Source: Taiwanofungus camphoratus
Lineage: Eukaryota > Basidiomycota > Agaricomycetes > Polyporales > Taiwanofungaceae
Length of the DNA stretch: 64,000 nt
Assembly: GCA_003999685.1 (NCBI GenBank)
Contig: CP021228.1
Span: forward strand, 1,302,001-1,366,000
Direction of reading: 5' to 3'
Under the pieces are notes generated by a model. It ran no database searches. It saw nothing but the letters and a program-made list of their open reading frames with translations, and had not been told where the DNA came from. Every line of letters begins with the position of its first letter. Position 1 is the stretch's first letter. Both the position numbers and the translations under genes were made by a program. Of this stretch, positions 1 to 12,265 are shown one piece after another.

Positions 1-201
1 CCCCCAGGCACTTCTGTCATGACCCTGGGGACAGCGTAAGGAAAGAAAGGTAAGCGGCCCGCATGAGTAACTACAGATGGTGTAAGCGGAGACGGTCAGC
101 CCGTCGGATAGATGTGGGATGAGTAATTGGAAGTGAGCCGCATGTCCGTGATGTACAGTAAGAAAAGTAAACTCATCCGTTGTCCCTACCAGCTGGTAAC
201 A
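1..201 (-). repeat. LTR-B fragment, cut by window edge
   Basis: The reverse complement of this stretch aligns almost base for base with the first 200 bp of the LTR at 31572-32056, starting TGTTACCAGCTGG at position 201 and running leftward out of the window. No polypurine tract lies on the upstream side (202 onward), so it is either a solo LTR or the 5' LTR of an element to the left. It belongs to the LTR-B family of chromovirus-type gypsy elements described at 31572-38448. Confidence 0.85.
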
Positions 202-1309
202 GGCACATGTGAGCAGACAAAAGAGCTGGTCCATGAGGAGCACACCCTGCTTAGAGGTGATGGCAGCAGCAGGGTATGGGTGTGCAAGATCAGCAAAGCA
301 CAAGGACACAAAGAAGGCATCAAGGGTGGTGATGTGTGTGGTGAGGATGCTCTCGACAGATGTGGGCAAGTCAAGGGGAGTGTGAGAACAGAAAGTGGGT
401 CAGACAACAGCAATGCAGCACTGCTCATGGTGAGTGTGCAGGCGTGAGGGAGCTTGTTGCCAGAGGGGTCCAAGAACTTGGATGGCTTGCTGTCAGAGGG
501 AAGAGGTATGTATGGACTTCATTGCCAAACAATGTTTTCAACCATGGGAGGAAATTCTTGGACACACCCAAGCCACCAGGATTGGACTTGAAAGTTCCTG
601 CAATAATGCTCCTCTCTCTCAGTCATAACTCAACACTCACAAACATGAACAGGAATGCAGTGCTCACCCAACAGCATGCACCACAGCAGCGCCAAGGTTC
701 CCATGGTTGATGAGCATGATGTCAACCCACAGGAGAAGGGTAATGGGTGTGTCAAGGACCCCCACATGCTGGATGAGCAGGAGACCAGCCAGTTTGTGAT
801 GGTCAAGCTGATGCTCACAGGACAGCATGGACATTGAGTGCCATGAGAGAGCCACCACCACAGCATCATGGTGGGCCTGTGCCCCAGCATGGGTGTGCTC
901 AGCATGCTGCTCTCACTGTATGACCCTGACATGCATGGCCACAGCAGTGTTGCATCTGCATGCTCATTGCTTGACTGCAATGTGGGCAGCCTCACACCAC
1001 TTAACCCCACACTGTTGCACCAGTCAGGCTTCTTCATGTGCCCCACTGGTGGTGAGGACAAAAGCACAATGAGCACACTCACAAATGCTGATATCACCTA
1101 GAAAACCCTGGTACCTAGGGAGTGCTCTGCAATGGCTAGGACAGTGAGTGGGAGGTGCTATGTAGCTATAGGGGAAGGGAGCAACTGCCTGTATGGTACC
1201 AAGTAGCCTGTATGTCTTGTTGTAATTGATTGAGGAAGTAAGGGGCCAAGGGTCTTGCTCTTCAGGATCTTGCTCCTGCATGCTAAGGGTTCCTAAAAGG
1301 TTCAAAGTC
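202..1309. other. CpG-depleted relic DNA, no recognised gene
   Basis: Several overlapping short ORFs occur on both strands, but none has a recognisable domain and none is clearly favoured by codon use. The tract at about 640-1090 contains almost no CG dinucleotides and many TG and CA, as expected for old methylated transposon DNA. It is probably the remains of an element, but I cannot name the family. Confidence 0.45.
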
Positions 1310-2912
1310 CTTTGAAGACTTGCAAAGTCTCACGAAGTGGTTCAAAGTGCTTCGAGGTTCTGCAATGTGGTGCAAAGTCTTTAGAAGGACTTAGCAGGAA
1401 GATAGAGGTGTAGGGATGAGATAGAAGGTGAGATAGGATGTGTGAGGAAGCGAGATGGAGTACAAAGGATAATGAAGTGGGCAGAAAAGCTTTCTAAGTC
1501 CTTGTGAGCTAGCCAGAGTTTAGCTAAACTTCATAAGACTTCAGATGATTTTAGAACTAGATAGAGAGAATAGGAAGGGAATAGGGAGTATACTGAAGCA
1601 CTTGAGTGTGATATAGGGGAAGTATAGGCTGTCGTAGAAGGCTATGAGGTTATGACAGACAATGAAGGAACTGCTAAACATAATACATGGTTCAAAGGTT
1701 TTAGAAGCATAGCAGGGAGATGGGGATGAAATCAGAGATTGTAGGACAAAAGGTAGGATGCAGTGGGATGTGATCATGACATAATGTGAGCCTTTAGGGT
1801 ATAACTAAGACAGAGGCCCATCAGATAGGGGAGTTAGAGGAATATGTATAGTGTATGAAGTCATGCCAACTTCATAGATTGTAGTGCATAGTTCGAGAGC
1901 GTAGGTGTAGTCATAGAGGTTATCACAGACATAGATGTAGTTAGATGAGCTGAGATGAAGCATAGGTGAGAGACTTAGAGGCTTAGAAGGGTTCCTAAGG
2001 CTCTATCTTCAGTGTGCTATGAGATCGTAGCTGTAGAGGAACTAGTATTCTCAAGAGAGGAGTAGCGTATACCAAGGGGTCTCTCTCATATACTGTACTG
2101 TACATCGAGCTAAATAGAAAGAAATGAGGTCAACTTTCTTACACAAAGTGGAATCGAAAAGTCCGAAATGTATTCTAAAAATCCACAAACTTCGGAGCAA
2201 GCATAAGAGGATAGGAACTGTTTAGGAAGTGAAACAGGGGAACTGCATATGGTAGAAAGGTTTTGAAGTCCAGGCATAGAGTCAGGATGATTATCAGGAG
2301 GTGGGCATATGTAGTGATCAGCTATCATTGCAAGCTAAAGGTGTACAAAGTTTCTACCAGTGGGACTTTGCTAAATCGGGAAAGGAGGTGGCCAAAAAGG
2401 GTAGAGAATCATATGGGCATGTCATAGAAGGCCCTTGTGATATGAGATCAAGACTCAGAGGGTGCACAAGGCTTCCTAAGTCCAGGCTTCAGAACTTCAG
2501 ACCATTTCAGAGACTATCAAAGGTGCATACAGCCATGATAGAGATTGGATGGACTTAGCTAAGATTCCTTAGTTAGGCCTGCAATAGGTGATGTAGAAGG
2601 TGTGGTGTGGATCAACTAGGACAGTATGGAAGGGCCAGAAGTGTCCAATAGTGGATTTAGTGCAGGTTAGAGACTTCATAGCTAGATTTAGAAGCTTTGA
2701 AGCACTTCAGATGACTTCATAGGACTTCATGCACCTTCGTAGACTTCGTGGGTGTTTAGAAGTGTTTAGGATGTGAAGGAGGTGTTAGAAGAGTCTTAGG
2801 AAAGTATCCTATACATCGTGGACCCTAGGAGAGTCATAGGCTGGTCTGTAAGGGGATTTGAAGGCTCCTAAAGTCACAATTCAGAGCCCAGGAGACTACA
2901 GGACTCATCAAC
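1310..2912 (+). repeat. Unclassified dispersed repeat R1, copy 1
   Basis: About 1.6 kb that is collinear with 38449-40034: shared blocks include the CTTCGAGGTTCTGCAATGTGG region, the GGGGTCTCTCTCATA region near 2079 and the closing ACTCATCAACA near 2905. It is purine-rich on the plus strand, with many short CTTAGAAG/CTTCAAAG words and no long ORF. The left limit is uncertain because copy 2 is cut there by an LTR. It could be a long LTR or a non-autonomous element; no terminal inverted repeats or target duplication were found. The strand is arbitrary. Confidence 0.7.
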
Positions 2913-3037
2913 ACACACAGGGGCAGTGATAGAAATGTCCCACTTGTGCACACACAGTCACTCCCCATGCCACCATTGGCCCTGTCCCCACTGCTCCCTG
3001 CACCACTGTCACCCCCATCTCTGCTGCTCCCCCCACT

Positions 3038-3794
3038 GTGTTCATGCTTGGGCTCAGGCTGCCAGGCAGCATGAATGGAAGCTTGCTCAGCCTGAATGTG
3101 CCAGGCCTCACATGGCCATGTGGCTTCAAGAGCCACCTGCTGCTGATGTGCAATGCTGTGGGCATGTTTGGCCTGTTCATCACAAGCATGGGCAACATCA
3201 CTGGCATCACCACATCCACACCCACAATGCTCGCACTGAGCATCAAGTGCCCCAGGTATCATCTCTTGTGGTGCATTGTTCTCTCCTCCTTCTCTCTTCC
3301 CTCCCACTTGCCCACATACTGATACTTACTTTGCTCCTGTCCCCCCTCCCCCTGCACCCAGGTACTTGCTCAAGAGCAATCTCCCACAGAGCAAGGAGGC
3401 AAAGCAGAACTGTGTGTCACTCATGTGCTCACACAGAATGCACTTTGAGAGCCTGTCCCTGTCCCTGTCCACATCTGCAGGTGTGCATGCATGTGCATTG
3501 TTGCTCAGGCTGGGTGTGGAGCTGCCTGCACTCATCACAGAGAAGGATGAGTCACCTGCATCAGCCAAGTTGACAGGTGTGCTGAAGGGCATGTGGTGGG
3601 TGTGTGGGTTTCTGAAGGAGCTGCCCATGCACAAGGATGGGTGGCACAGCCACACAGGGATGCCAAGCATGCCAGGCATACCCGTGACAAGTGATGAGGA
3701 GCAGCTTGCAGAGAAGAAGCATGTGTGGGTGGAGAAGCACAAGGTGAAGAAGCATAAGAAGGCAGAGACAAGGACACAAGCATCAAGTAGTTAA
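3038..3794 (+). CDS. Putative two-exon ORF in CpG-poor DNA, function unknown
   Basis: Two ORFs in different frames join in frame across a candidate GT-AG intron at 3256-3361 (donor GTATCA, acceptor CACCCAG), giving exons 3038-3255 and 3362-3794 and a protein of about 216 aa. The first exon encodes a hydrophobic stretch near residues 25-60. The C-terminus is rich in Lys, His and Glu and ends in a Thr/Ser tail. I recognise no domain. The DNA has almost no CpG, unlike the kinase genes downstream, so this is more likely a transposon-derived or dead gene than a housekeeping gene. More upstream exons are possible. Whether it is expressed cannot be judged from sequence. Confidence 0.33.
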
Positions 3795-4729
3795 TAGTAC
3801 TCACAAGCTTGGTAGTACTTGTGTTACTTTATGTTACATTTTTCATGCATGGCTTAAACTGCTTGTGCACTAGATGTGCCTTTTTATGCTTGTGGTGATA
3901 ATCTCCTTAGTGACATGAATATCATTTACTGTCTTTTATGAGTACTTGAAGTACAGATCTACAAAAATGACTTAATATGCTTTTTCCCCTTCTGCCCTTT
4001 GACTTGCCTTGCACACTTCTTATGTACTGGCAAGCTTTTGGTGCAAGACACTGACAAGAATCATTAAGCATCTCAAGCAAAATTGGTCTCAGACAAATAA
4101 TTGTCTTGTTGTCTTGACTGACTTTTCTACTTTTTCTGCTTGTGACAAGACCAAAAAGACACTAAAAGACAAGAAAAGTAGCTAAAAGTAACTAGTGGGT
4201 TTTGCTGATGAGTACTATATCCCAATATGGAAGGTACTACAGAACTAGCCAATAGGAAGATCTCGTCCCTAGCAACGTCTATAGTAGATATTAATTAAGG
4301 TACATACACAAATGGACTAACTGTCAAATCACAACCTGAACGGCCACAGACATGCCAATATTTGAAAGGTAAAATGTTTTTATGAGGATCAACGGAAACT
4401 TTCAACACATTTATACCTGCAGCTCGATCGTAACTGGTTTATAAGTATGCTCAATGTAATGTAGTGAAGTAGTTCAACGATGGTACAGCTCGGATTCTAT
4501 GTGGTGATCAACTCCATGTTCTGGGATGCTGAGTTGGATAGCCGAGTTGGATACATTATATAACATGGTAAGTGATGTTAGTTGTGTTTGGAAACAAGTC
4601 GAAAAATAATATACTGCATTCTCGCCTAGTCTTTCGGGCAAGATTGCGTTCATGAACGCCCTCTTGTTTCTTCGACTTCCGCGACAACGCCGGCCTTGTT
4701 TTGAGGGTGTGTCTTCATGCGGTCAACCG
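3795..4729. other. AT-richer spacer, no gene seen
   Basis: No ORF of note and no recognised repeat family. Around 4110-4190 there are imperfect inverted words (CTTTTCTAC versus AAAAGTAGC), perhaps the end of an unknown small element. The right end is the 3' flank of the reverse-strand kinase gene that ends at 4730. Confidence 0.5.
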
Positions 4730-7340
4730 TCAAAGATCCGAAGACAGCCTGGGTTTCTTCGACGAGGACGAACGTTTGGATGGTGCGACAGCACTCTCGA
4801 TGGGTTCAACATCCTCCGCCCCAACGTCTTTTCTTCCCCTATTTCCTCCTTCCATGTTCTCTCGTTGCCGCTTGCTCGTCGCCCCTCTCTCGACCCCTTT
4901 GAATGGACCGATTTCGATATTCTCTGCGGACAGGATTCTCGACTTCTTGATAAAATTCATTCCAATCGCTTCGTGAATTCCATCGGCAACTGTATGGTTG
5001 AGTGTAGCCAAATCTTTCTCGGCCTGGCGGTAACAGTCTACGAGCCGCTTCCTCGCATCATCGGGCATGACGCCTATGTCTTTAATAGATGAATGAAGAT
5101 TGCCCACAGCCTTGATGAAATCGCCAACTATAGTCAACGCCTTAACTCTCCCTAAATCACTGTAAAAGAGCCTTCTTGCGTAACGCATCTGCTCTCTTAG
5201 TTTATCGTCATAATCACTTGATGGTGCACTGTTGCCGACACGGACGACACGGTAATTAAAGAGGAAATATACTGCAACCCACCAACAGGATTCAAGGTCA
5301 TGCAGAGGGTTATATTTCACACCAGGTGTCTCCTGTTCGATCTGTGCGTCCGGTTCCCCGTCTTCTACATTGGGAGCAGGGAGTGACGACTCAGCGACTG
5401 CATTGATCGCTTCAGAAAACTCTGTAGGGTCCGGAGGTGACGCTGGAGTGTCATATTGTTCTGACATAAACATATACGTTCGTCCATCAACTTCTATTGC
5501 CATGAAATCAGCAGTGCCCTGGGGATGCAGAGATAAGGTTCAGTAAAAGAAAAATGGTACTAAGTGCGTACCGTCCGTATATTATGTGCGCCGTCTTGAT
5601 CCATCCTCTTCAAGTACTCCAAATCGCCTAACCTGACTTTCGACGCCTTGTCTACGAGGATGTTTCCCGCGCTTATATCACGATGGACCCATTTATTTCG
5701 ATGAAGGAATTTGAGCACTAGTCATATCAATACAAAAGGGTGAATCAATAACAAGATCCATTCGCACATGGACAAAGCTCCTACCATGAATAACTTCGGC
5801 GATTAGCCTTAGAATCGTGGCCAGCGAGGGAACAGTATATATGGGCTTGCACACCTCTTTGAAAACAATTCGATAGTGTGCTTTCGGATGATAGACTCTG
5901 GGAGGATTGAGTAGCTCCCCTGTATACTCTTCCTGACTGTGATGATACCCTGTGGCCAATCTCGACGAGCGGCTTGATTTGGCTCTGGGAAGCCGTGTGA
6001 GATGGACTATAAACTCGGAACAATCATTTGGAATTCCTTGACCCCGTGTCATGAGCGTGCGAGTGTGATCAACTTCTCCGTTGATATAGACATCTCCATC
6101 GCATATAACCGTCAGAAGAAATCTCCTCATCGCGTCTTGAAAATCTGCGGATGCGTCGGAGTCGCGAAGCGCTTTGGAAAGAGTGCCTTCTCTTGTACGA
6201 TCACTGTCGATCCAAGAATCTTTGAGCGCAACGGGTTCTCCACATTCCTCTCCGTTCTCCAATTTCTTGGCTTCCCAAACCCGAGTACCCCTGCCCTGCA
6301 GCGCATCCGCACCAAAGTCGGCTAGAATCTTGATTGTGCGATATACAACATTGGTTCCGTCTGCCGATCGCACAGTAATATCGAACCGGCGTTTACCATC
6401 GCTGTCCAATAGTACCTTGCCTTCGCTATCCGTGACGGGACAAATCGTAGGATCCCATCCGACTTCATGTGATGCAGCGTACATCAACGACAAGAATATA
6501 TGAACAACGGTCTTATGGTCCTGTGTACGGTGTAAGATGACAATTGATAAAAACGTTATATGGCAACCTACCGTCGTAAAGTTGAAAATTTTGGTGACTA
6601 ATGTCTCCGAACGACTAGAAAACCAAAGTCTCGTATCCGTGTCCTCAATTGTAAGGCCTATCATAAACCTTCGACGTGGATCATCGCGCATGCAATGGTG
6701 CATGCCCCACACAATCTTCCGAACGTTCTGTACCAGTCTCAGTTATGAGCCTCTTACATTCATCAGCCTTCGTACTCACATCGTTCCTGTCATCAATAGA
6801 TTTTCTCTTCTTGTATTCAGCACAAAGGGCGATGTCTGTCCAGTGAACACCATCTTGTTTGTCACGCAGTATGAGATATCCGTCGGGGCGAGATGTAGAG
6901 TCTCTGAGTTCCGACTTCGGTGTGTGATTTGGATTATTCTCGAAGTCAAGCAGTCTGCCATTACCGCCCAATCCGCCGGCCATTGCAATCTGCCTGACCA
7001 TGTCCTCGAGAGGCTTGAAGGTAACATTCTCATTAGACCATGACGCAGCGGGGTTGACTGGAAATGATCTCCATCGTCCGCTCTGTAAAATGTCGTTTTG
7101 GTCTTTGAGCGTCTGAATGACTCTATCAAGGTCGAATTCCGGATGAAGTGGGGGGAGGATGTTGTCGAGAAAGAACTGGACAGAGATCTCGAAGATCGAT
7201 TCTCCCAGTTCCCGTATCACTGCTGCTCGACCCTCTCCCAGGTCTCCCTCCAGATATGACACCTCTTGTGTACACTTACGAAAGGCAGGAGTATCAGGTA
7301 ATTGAGTATTGATAGGGCGAGGAGGAGTAGTGGGGGGAGA
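4730..7340 (-). pseudogene. FunK1-type fungal protein kinase-like gene (copy A), 5' end cut by LINE
   Basis: Reverse-strand gene of the fungal FunK1 kinase-like family. Exons read as 7340-6780, 6727-6572, 6520-5785, 5717-5572 and 5518-4730, with introns of 51-67 bp and GT-AG ends. The N-terminal part has the family's SRPDG and LCAEYKK-like segment. The kinase core shows VHRDIS..NIL (catalytic Asp), GDLEY in place of DFG, and GTADFMA as the activation-segment end. The tail is basic and Ser-rich, possibly a nuclear signal. The frame is open throughout, but the copy at 40976-42750 shows about six further residues starting with Met before the SP-TTPP segment. In this copy the poly(T) at 7341-7360 replaces them. 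Translation could still begin at the Met at 7262. FunK1 proteins are kinase-like by homology; the substrate is unknown. Confidence 0.85.
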
Positions 7341-7360
7341 TTTTTTTTTTTTTTTTTTTT
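7341..7360 (-). repeat. LINE poly(A) tail (20 T on plus strand)
   Basis: An uninterrupted run of 20 T on the plus strand lies at the 3' end of the reverse-strand LINE and directly touches the FunK1 coding sequence. This marks the target-primed insertion point. Confidence 0.9.
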
Positions 7361-7655
7361 AATTCCTCAGGTTTATACTCCATACGACGTAGGTACATGT
7401 AGAGTAATAATGATAGTAAGTGGGCATCCGCGCCCGCATGAGCAGCACACCTACAGGTTTCAGTGGCCTCGTTATGTGGCGTGGGCATATAATCCAGTTA
7501 GGCCTGCAAAGAGAAAGATACAGTCATCCATAGGATGCCATACCTAACCCCCGCCCGACCCATTTTTCACGCTCTATGTGTTTACCCGGCCCGGTCATCC
7601 CGTTCCGTCAGTAAATCACCTAGGGAACTGAGTCTAGCCCTACAGGTTTCGGGCC

Positions 7656-8834
7656 TCAGTTATCATTTGGGTAGACAGGGGGGTCATCGCGGATACTGGG
7701 TTCCGCTATCCCCTCGTCTATCCAGTTATGGTACATTTCAAACGCCTTTGCTTCGGCATCGAACCACTCACAGAAATCCTGGTATTTTCCACCCAGGGCG
7801 GTGGTCATGCCAGGATCTAGATGTCGGTCCGCATGGAACCACTGCCAGGCCGCTTGTCTTCCGACAGTATGGCACATGAGACGGGCACGAGTGAATGTTC
7901 TCGTGCGCGCAGCTTCAGCTTCAAGCAGAGATTCTGCTAGAATCTCCGCCCAATCAAAGATGGAGACCATCGGGTTGAGCCGAAGGAACTCCATTATGTC
8001 ATCCGGGGTCCATCCCCTTTGTTCAGGGGGCCCCATCAGAAGCGGATCACGAGGACCCTGTTGGCGCTTTGTCCTGATCCAGAATGGACAGTCGAAGAGC
8101 ACATGTTCCCTGGTTTCCTCTGCTCCGCACAAGCAGAGATGAGGGCCTGGGATATTGAACCTAGAGCGGTATTCACCGCCAGGGAAATGGTTGGTAAGCA
8201 CACGGCATATGCGTGCCACCTCCTTGTTGGACTTGCCAGCTGCCTTCAAGACCCACGTGCCCTTAGCCGTGGTTCCATGCAGCGGTAGGGCGTCCTCGGT
8301 TACTTTCCATAACCATCGACCGCGATAGCTGGGGTTGTTGACTAATGTCCCCCAGCGCTTTTTGACCCTTGCCTTGACGCGAGCAAGGGCCATCGATTGT
8401 GAGATGAATTCCGGTTGGGGATCATCCAATGCCTTCTTCGCAAGTTCGTCGACGAACTCGTTCTGAAAAATGCCTTTATGAGATGGAACCCAAAAGAGGA
8501 CAATGCGTTGGCGTTCATCTGCATCGAGGAACGCTCAGACGTGTTGAGAAGCCATGACCGCCGCCATTTGCGACAGTCCGACCTCCGGCTTGAAAATTCA
8601 GTCAAGTGCCGATTGGTTATCGGAACAGACGATAAGGGTGGTGATGTGGGCAGGGACGTCACGGACCACTTCACGCAGCCCGCGCGCCAATGCCAGCATC
8701 TCCGCATCGAAGCTCTGGACCTTGCCGGCCCCAAACTTCCCATGGGCAACGTGATCTTCCCCGTCAATGACGAGCCACGTGCTACCAGATCTCACTGTGG
8801 GCGCATTTGCATACGACCCATCAGTGAACAACAT
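7656..8834 (-). pseudogene. LINE RNase H and C-terminal Cys/His domain
   Basis: Continues the reverse transcriptase frame after a TGA at 8835. It begins with LFTDGSYA (first RNase H Asp), then SFDAEMLAL (Glu) and SDNQSALD (Asp). A TGA after that Asp and further stops near 8540 interrupt the frame, which continues into VPSHKG, the final RNase H segment. From 8429 the frame is open to the stop at 7656. It contains the CLCG..ET.EH.L.DCP cluster near 8130, a zinc-binding motif typical of the C-terminus of Tad and related fungal LINEs. The stops are TGA where Arg (CGA) fits, so it is a decayed copy. Confidence 0.82.
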
Positions 8835-11296
8835 TCACCCTTCTGGCTGGGCCAACTGGCGCCAGAATTCCAGCCACCAGGTGAACTCCAACCAGTCGGC
8901 GAATTCAGGAGAGCGTTTGTTTGGACCTTTTCCGTCCAACAACACCCGCTCGAAGCAATCAATGTACCGATCCACGACCTGATCACCGGGCCGCGCCTCT
9001 GGGTGGAGGGGTGCAAGGTCTTCTGATGACTGCCGCCCGATGCGATCTATGAACGTCATGGGGGTGACAGCCTGTTTTTTGCCACAGCGCGCATTAAGCG
9101 GCCATGGCGCAGTGATATTGGTGACGTTAGTCGCCCAATAAGGTGGAAGAGCGACCCTCATTGGGTGCCCTTCATGAACTCTCCGTGCTCTAAGCGCAGC
9201 TTTTTCCATGTACCGGTCGACCTGGATGCGGATGGGGACCAACCCACCCAACATCTCCATCGCCCCGATCGGTGTGGTCTTAAAACAGCCGGTGATCCAC
9301 CTAGCTGCTCTCGACTGGGCGGTCTGCAATTCTTTTGCAGCCCATTTGAGGCCCTTCCACTGTGGATTCCACCACAGTTGAGCGCCGTATAGCATCAGTG
9401 AAACAACGTGCGCTATGTAGAGCCGTCGTTTGTTGATGGGATGGAATCCACGTGCCGAGTTGCCGAGCATGCGGAGTGCATTGCACGTGCTGGCCGCCTT
9501 ATTAGCGTAAAACCGCACGTGTGCATGGAAGCTAAGCTTGGGGTCTAAAAAGAACCCAAGGTAGCGCATTGTGTCCTTTGCTCGCAAAGTGACGTTATGT
9601 CCATCGGTTCAGATGGTTAGATCCGGGCCAAGGGGTCAGGAAGTTGAGTACCCCTTCTGGCGCTTCCAGAAGTGCATCAATTCCAGCTTGTCTCCTTCAA
9701 CGCCTAAACCTAACCGGTTCAGGTCGCCTACGAGATTGTGGAAGACCTCCGCCAGAATGGCGTTGTTCTTCAGGACAAGGGCTTGCGGGCTGTCATCAGC
9801 AGCCTTCGGCGAAGCCGCCATGATGAGACCGTCATCCACGTAGAACTGAGTCCCTGTTCGGCCCGGTTGTATCAAATGGACTGGCGCCCACTTGTGTATA
9901 ACCGGTGCAATGTATACCCCAGATAGAATCGGGGATAAACTCGATCCTTGACCGACTCCGACATCAAAGTCGGATGGATCGGTTAAGGTACCATTAAACA
10001 GGAATCGGGTTTTTCTCCCGATCAAGTAGTTTGCCATGAAATTACAGAGCTTGCTATTGAAGCCCTGCTTTCGCATGATTCCTACCAGTGCATCATGATT
10101 GATGGACGGGTAGAACTGTGACACATCTAGCAATAGCACCGATGGGATAAGGTTGCGTGCCCATGCCTCTTTGACATTGTGCACTAATTGAATGCCAGCG
10201 TCAGTGGTGCTATGCTGCATAGCCCCACCAAACTGGCATGGGTGTAGGATTCCCCACTTCTGGGCATCCCACTGCATTCGTTTGGCAATGATTTTCTCGA
10301 ACAATTTGCCAAAGCAATTCAGCAAGCAGATAGGCCTATAAGCCTTCGCTAGCGTATAATCTGGTTTGTTCAGTTTGGGTAGAACCACCATAACAGACCG
10401 CTTGAAGACGCTCGGATACACCTCGAAATCGAGGCAAGCATTATAGTACTCGCACAGCCATTGCCGCACATGTATACCGAGATCGGTCTCGATGCCCTCC
10501 TCAGAGCGCTCGATCTGATCCATCATCCATTTAATCCACATCCAGTTCACGTGATCGGGACCAGGTGCGGACGTATTGCTAGTGGATTTGAGATTCTCAC
10601 GAATCTCAAACTCACTAATGTCTGGTAGAGTCAATTCCTCCCTTTGGGGAATTTCATCCACAAACGACAGATCCACCGGCCGTGGATTGGCAGGCGTGAA
10701 CTGAGCTTGAAAAGCACGACTGAGATCAACCGCACTTTGGACTGGTGCACCATCAGCTTGTCGTAGCTGAATAGTGGCCTCTTGTCGTCTCGGCTTTGTC
10801 CATGCAACAAAGTCCGAGATCAATTGGGGATTGGATTCATCCATGATCCGATCAAAGTGTCACGCTTCACCCGCTTCGTGGCAAGGCGAAGTGTTGCACG
10901 TTGTTTATGCCGTTCGGACCGAAGTTCAGCGGCAACATCATATGCGTCTGCAGTAGCCTGAGCACCAGGCCCCATCTGATGACGTATGTAGCGATACTGC
11001 CCAGACGCCGCACTAAGGCGGTGCTGGGTGTTCGCCAACTTAGTGGCCGCACGGGAGCATGCAGCATCCCACCACGACTTTGAACGTTTGGATGGTCGTT
11101 TTACTGCCGAAAATTCCATCCATAGTTGTTGGAGGTTGCGCTCTAGGCGATCCCCCATTCTTTCAACGCCTTGAGCGCTGCTGAAGTGTGTAGGGTAATC
11201 AACGAACAATTTCGCCGTTGCCGTCACGAATTGTTGGGCCGCATCGCCAGTACGAGGAATACCCCGCACCAGTTCTGGCTCAACTTCAATCGGCAT
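8835..11296 (-). pseudogene. LINE reverse transcriptase region
   Basis: Two overlapping reading frames: 11296-10820, a charged linker after the endonuclease, and 10844-8835, which carries the reverse transcriptase. Motifs seen: KAYRPICLLN (template grip), LLDVSQFYPSIN (motif A Asp), GVGQGSSLSPIL (motif B) and FYVDDG (motif C catalytic Asp pair), followed by the thumb region with YLGFFLD. A single frameshift near 10830-10844 joins the two parts, and two TGA codons sit near 9635 and 9600. The product would copy the element's RNA at the nicked target. It is inactive as written. Confidence 0.85.
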
Positions 11297-11299
11297 TTC

Positions 11300-12265
11300 T
11301 CACCGCAGGACCGCGTGGTCGCTGTTGTGGCGATGTGACATGAGTACATGAAGGTCTTGGCCTTCATAGTACACTGGGTCGATCCACACCAAGTCAATGA
11401 CTCCAGGCGTGAGAGCGATATTGTGGGAACGCCACGTGACTGGATCGTCCTGGGCATTCATCAAGACCAAATCAAGTTCGGCCTGGGCCAACTCGATAAG
11501 GCGATTGGAATCAGCGTAGTGCAGAGGTCGCACCCGAGATCCCGCAGCTCGTGCATCCCACAATGGGTGGCGGAGATTGAAATCCCCGCACATGCACGCA
11601 ATGGGTGGAAGCGCGTGTACACGTGTTTTCAAATATCTGACAGCATCGAAAGTGTTGCTGTCGTTGTACACGTTCAGGACATTGAAGTCACCGGACGGAA
11701 GCTTGAGCGCTACCATAAGGCAATCCTTATGGGAGACACTGTGGGTGACAACTTGCGGAGAAGCCGAAGCCCACCGTTTGTTGACATAAACTGCGACCCG
11801 GGAATCTTTCGATGCCCCGAGGCACTTGAACGAGGCATGAGCAGACGTATTCTCATACGCCTCCCCATCTCGTGACTTAGCTGAGGCCACATTCTTGATA
11901 CGGCCCCAGAATATCTCCTGGACACAGATAATATCGGTGTCCCTATATCTCTCAAGTAGAATGCTCGTATTCTCCGCAGATTTCTGAACATTCGCACTTA
12001 TGCATGTGAGTACCGGCCTCACAGGCTCGTCTCTCAGATTGTCGCCATCAACCGTAGGGCTGGGCGTACTGGAGGGGTCCGCTTCCACCCTCATAGGGGA
12101 ATTGGGCCATTCATTATGTTGTGAAACCGGCGGAGTTCTGGACGGTGGGGCCGAAGCACTGTCGGGAAAATCCGGTTCACCCACTGACTCATTATGCCCA
12201 CATGGGGTTAATGGTACGGAGCCCGAACCGGTGTGCCATGCACTCCCGGCGTGGGCAAAGGGCAT
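11300..12265 (-). pseudogene. LINE apurinic-like endonuclease domain
   Basis: Open from the Met at 12265 to a TGA just before 11297. After a Pro/Ser-rich leader of about 90 aa comes the endonuclease/exonuclease/phosphatase fold: CISANVQKS (Asn), VQEIFWG (catalytic Glu), MCGDFNLRHPLWD (Asp/Asn), DLVWIDP and the closing SDHAVL (catalytic Asp-His). The frame continues directly into the reverse transcriptase linker if the TGA at 11297-11299 is read as a former CGA. Such enzymes nick the target for primed reverse transcription. Confidence 0.83.

Noticed and set aside
2926-3573. Long His/Cys-rich ORF on the plus strand
   Set aside because: The residues reflect the TG/CA-rich composition. The overlapping frame at 3038-3794 has better splice support.
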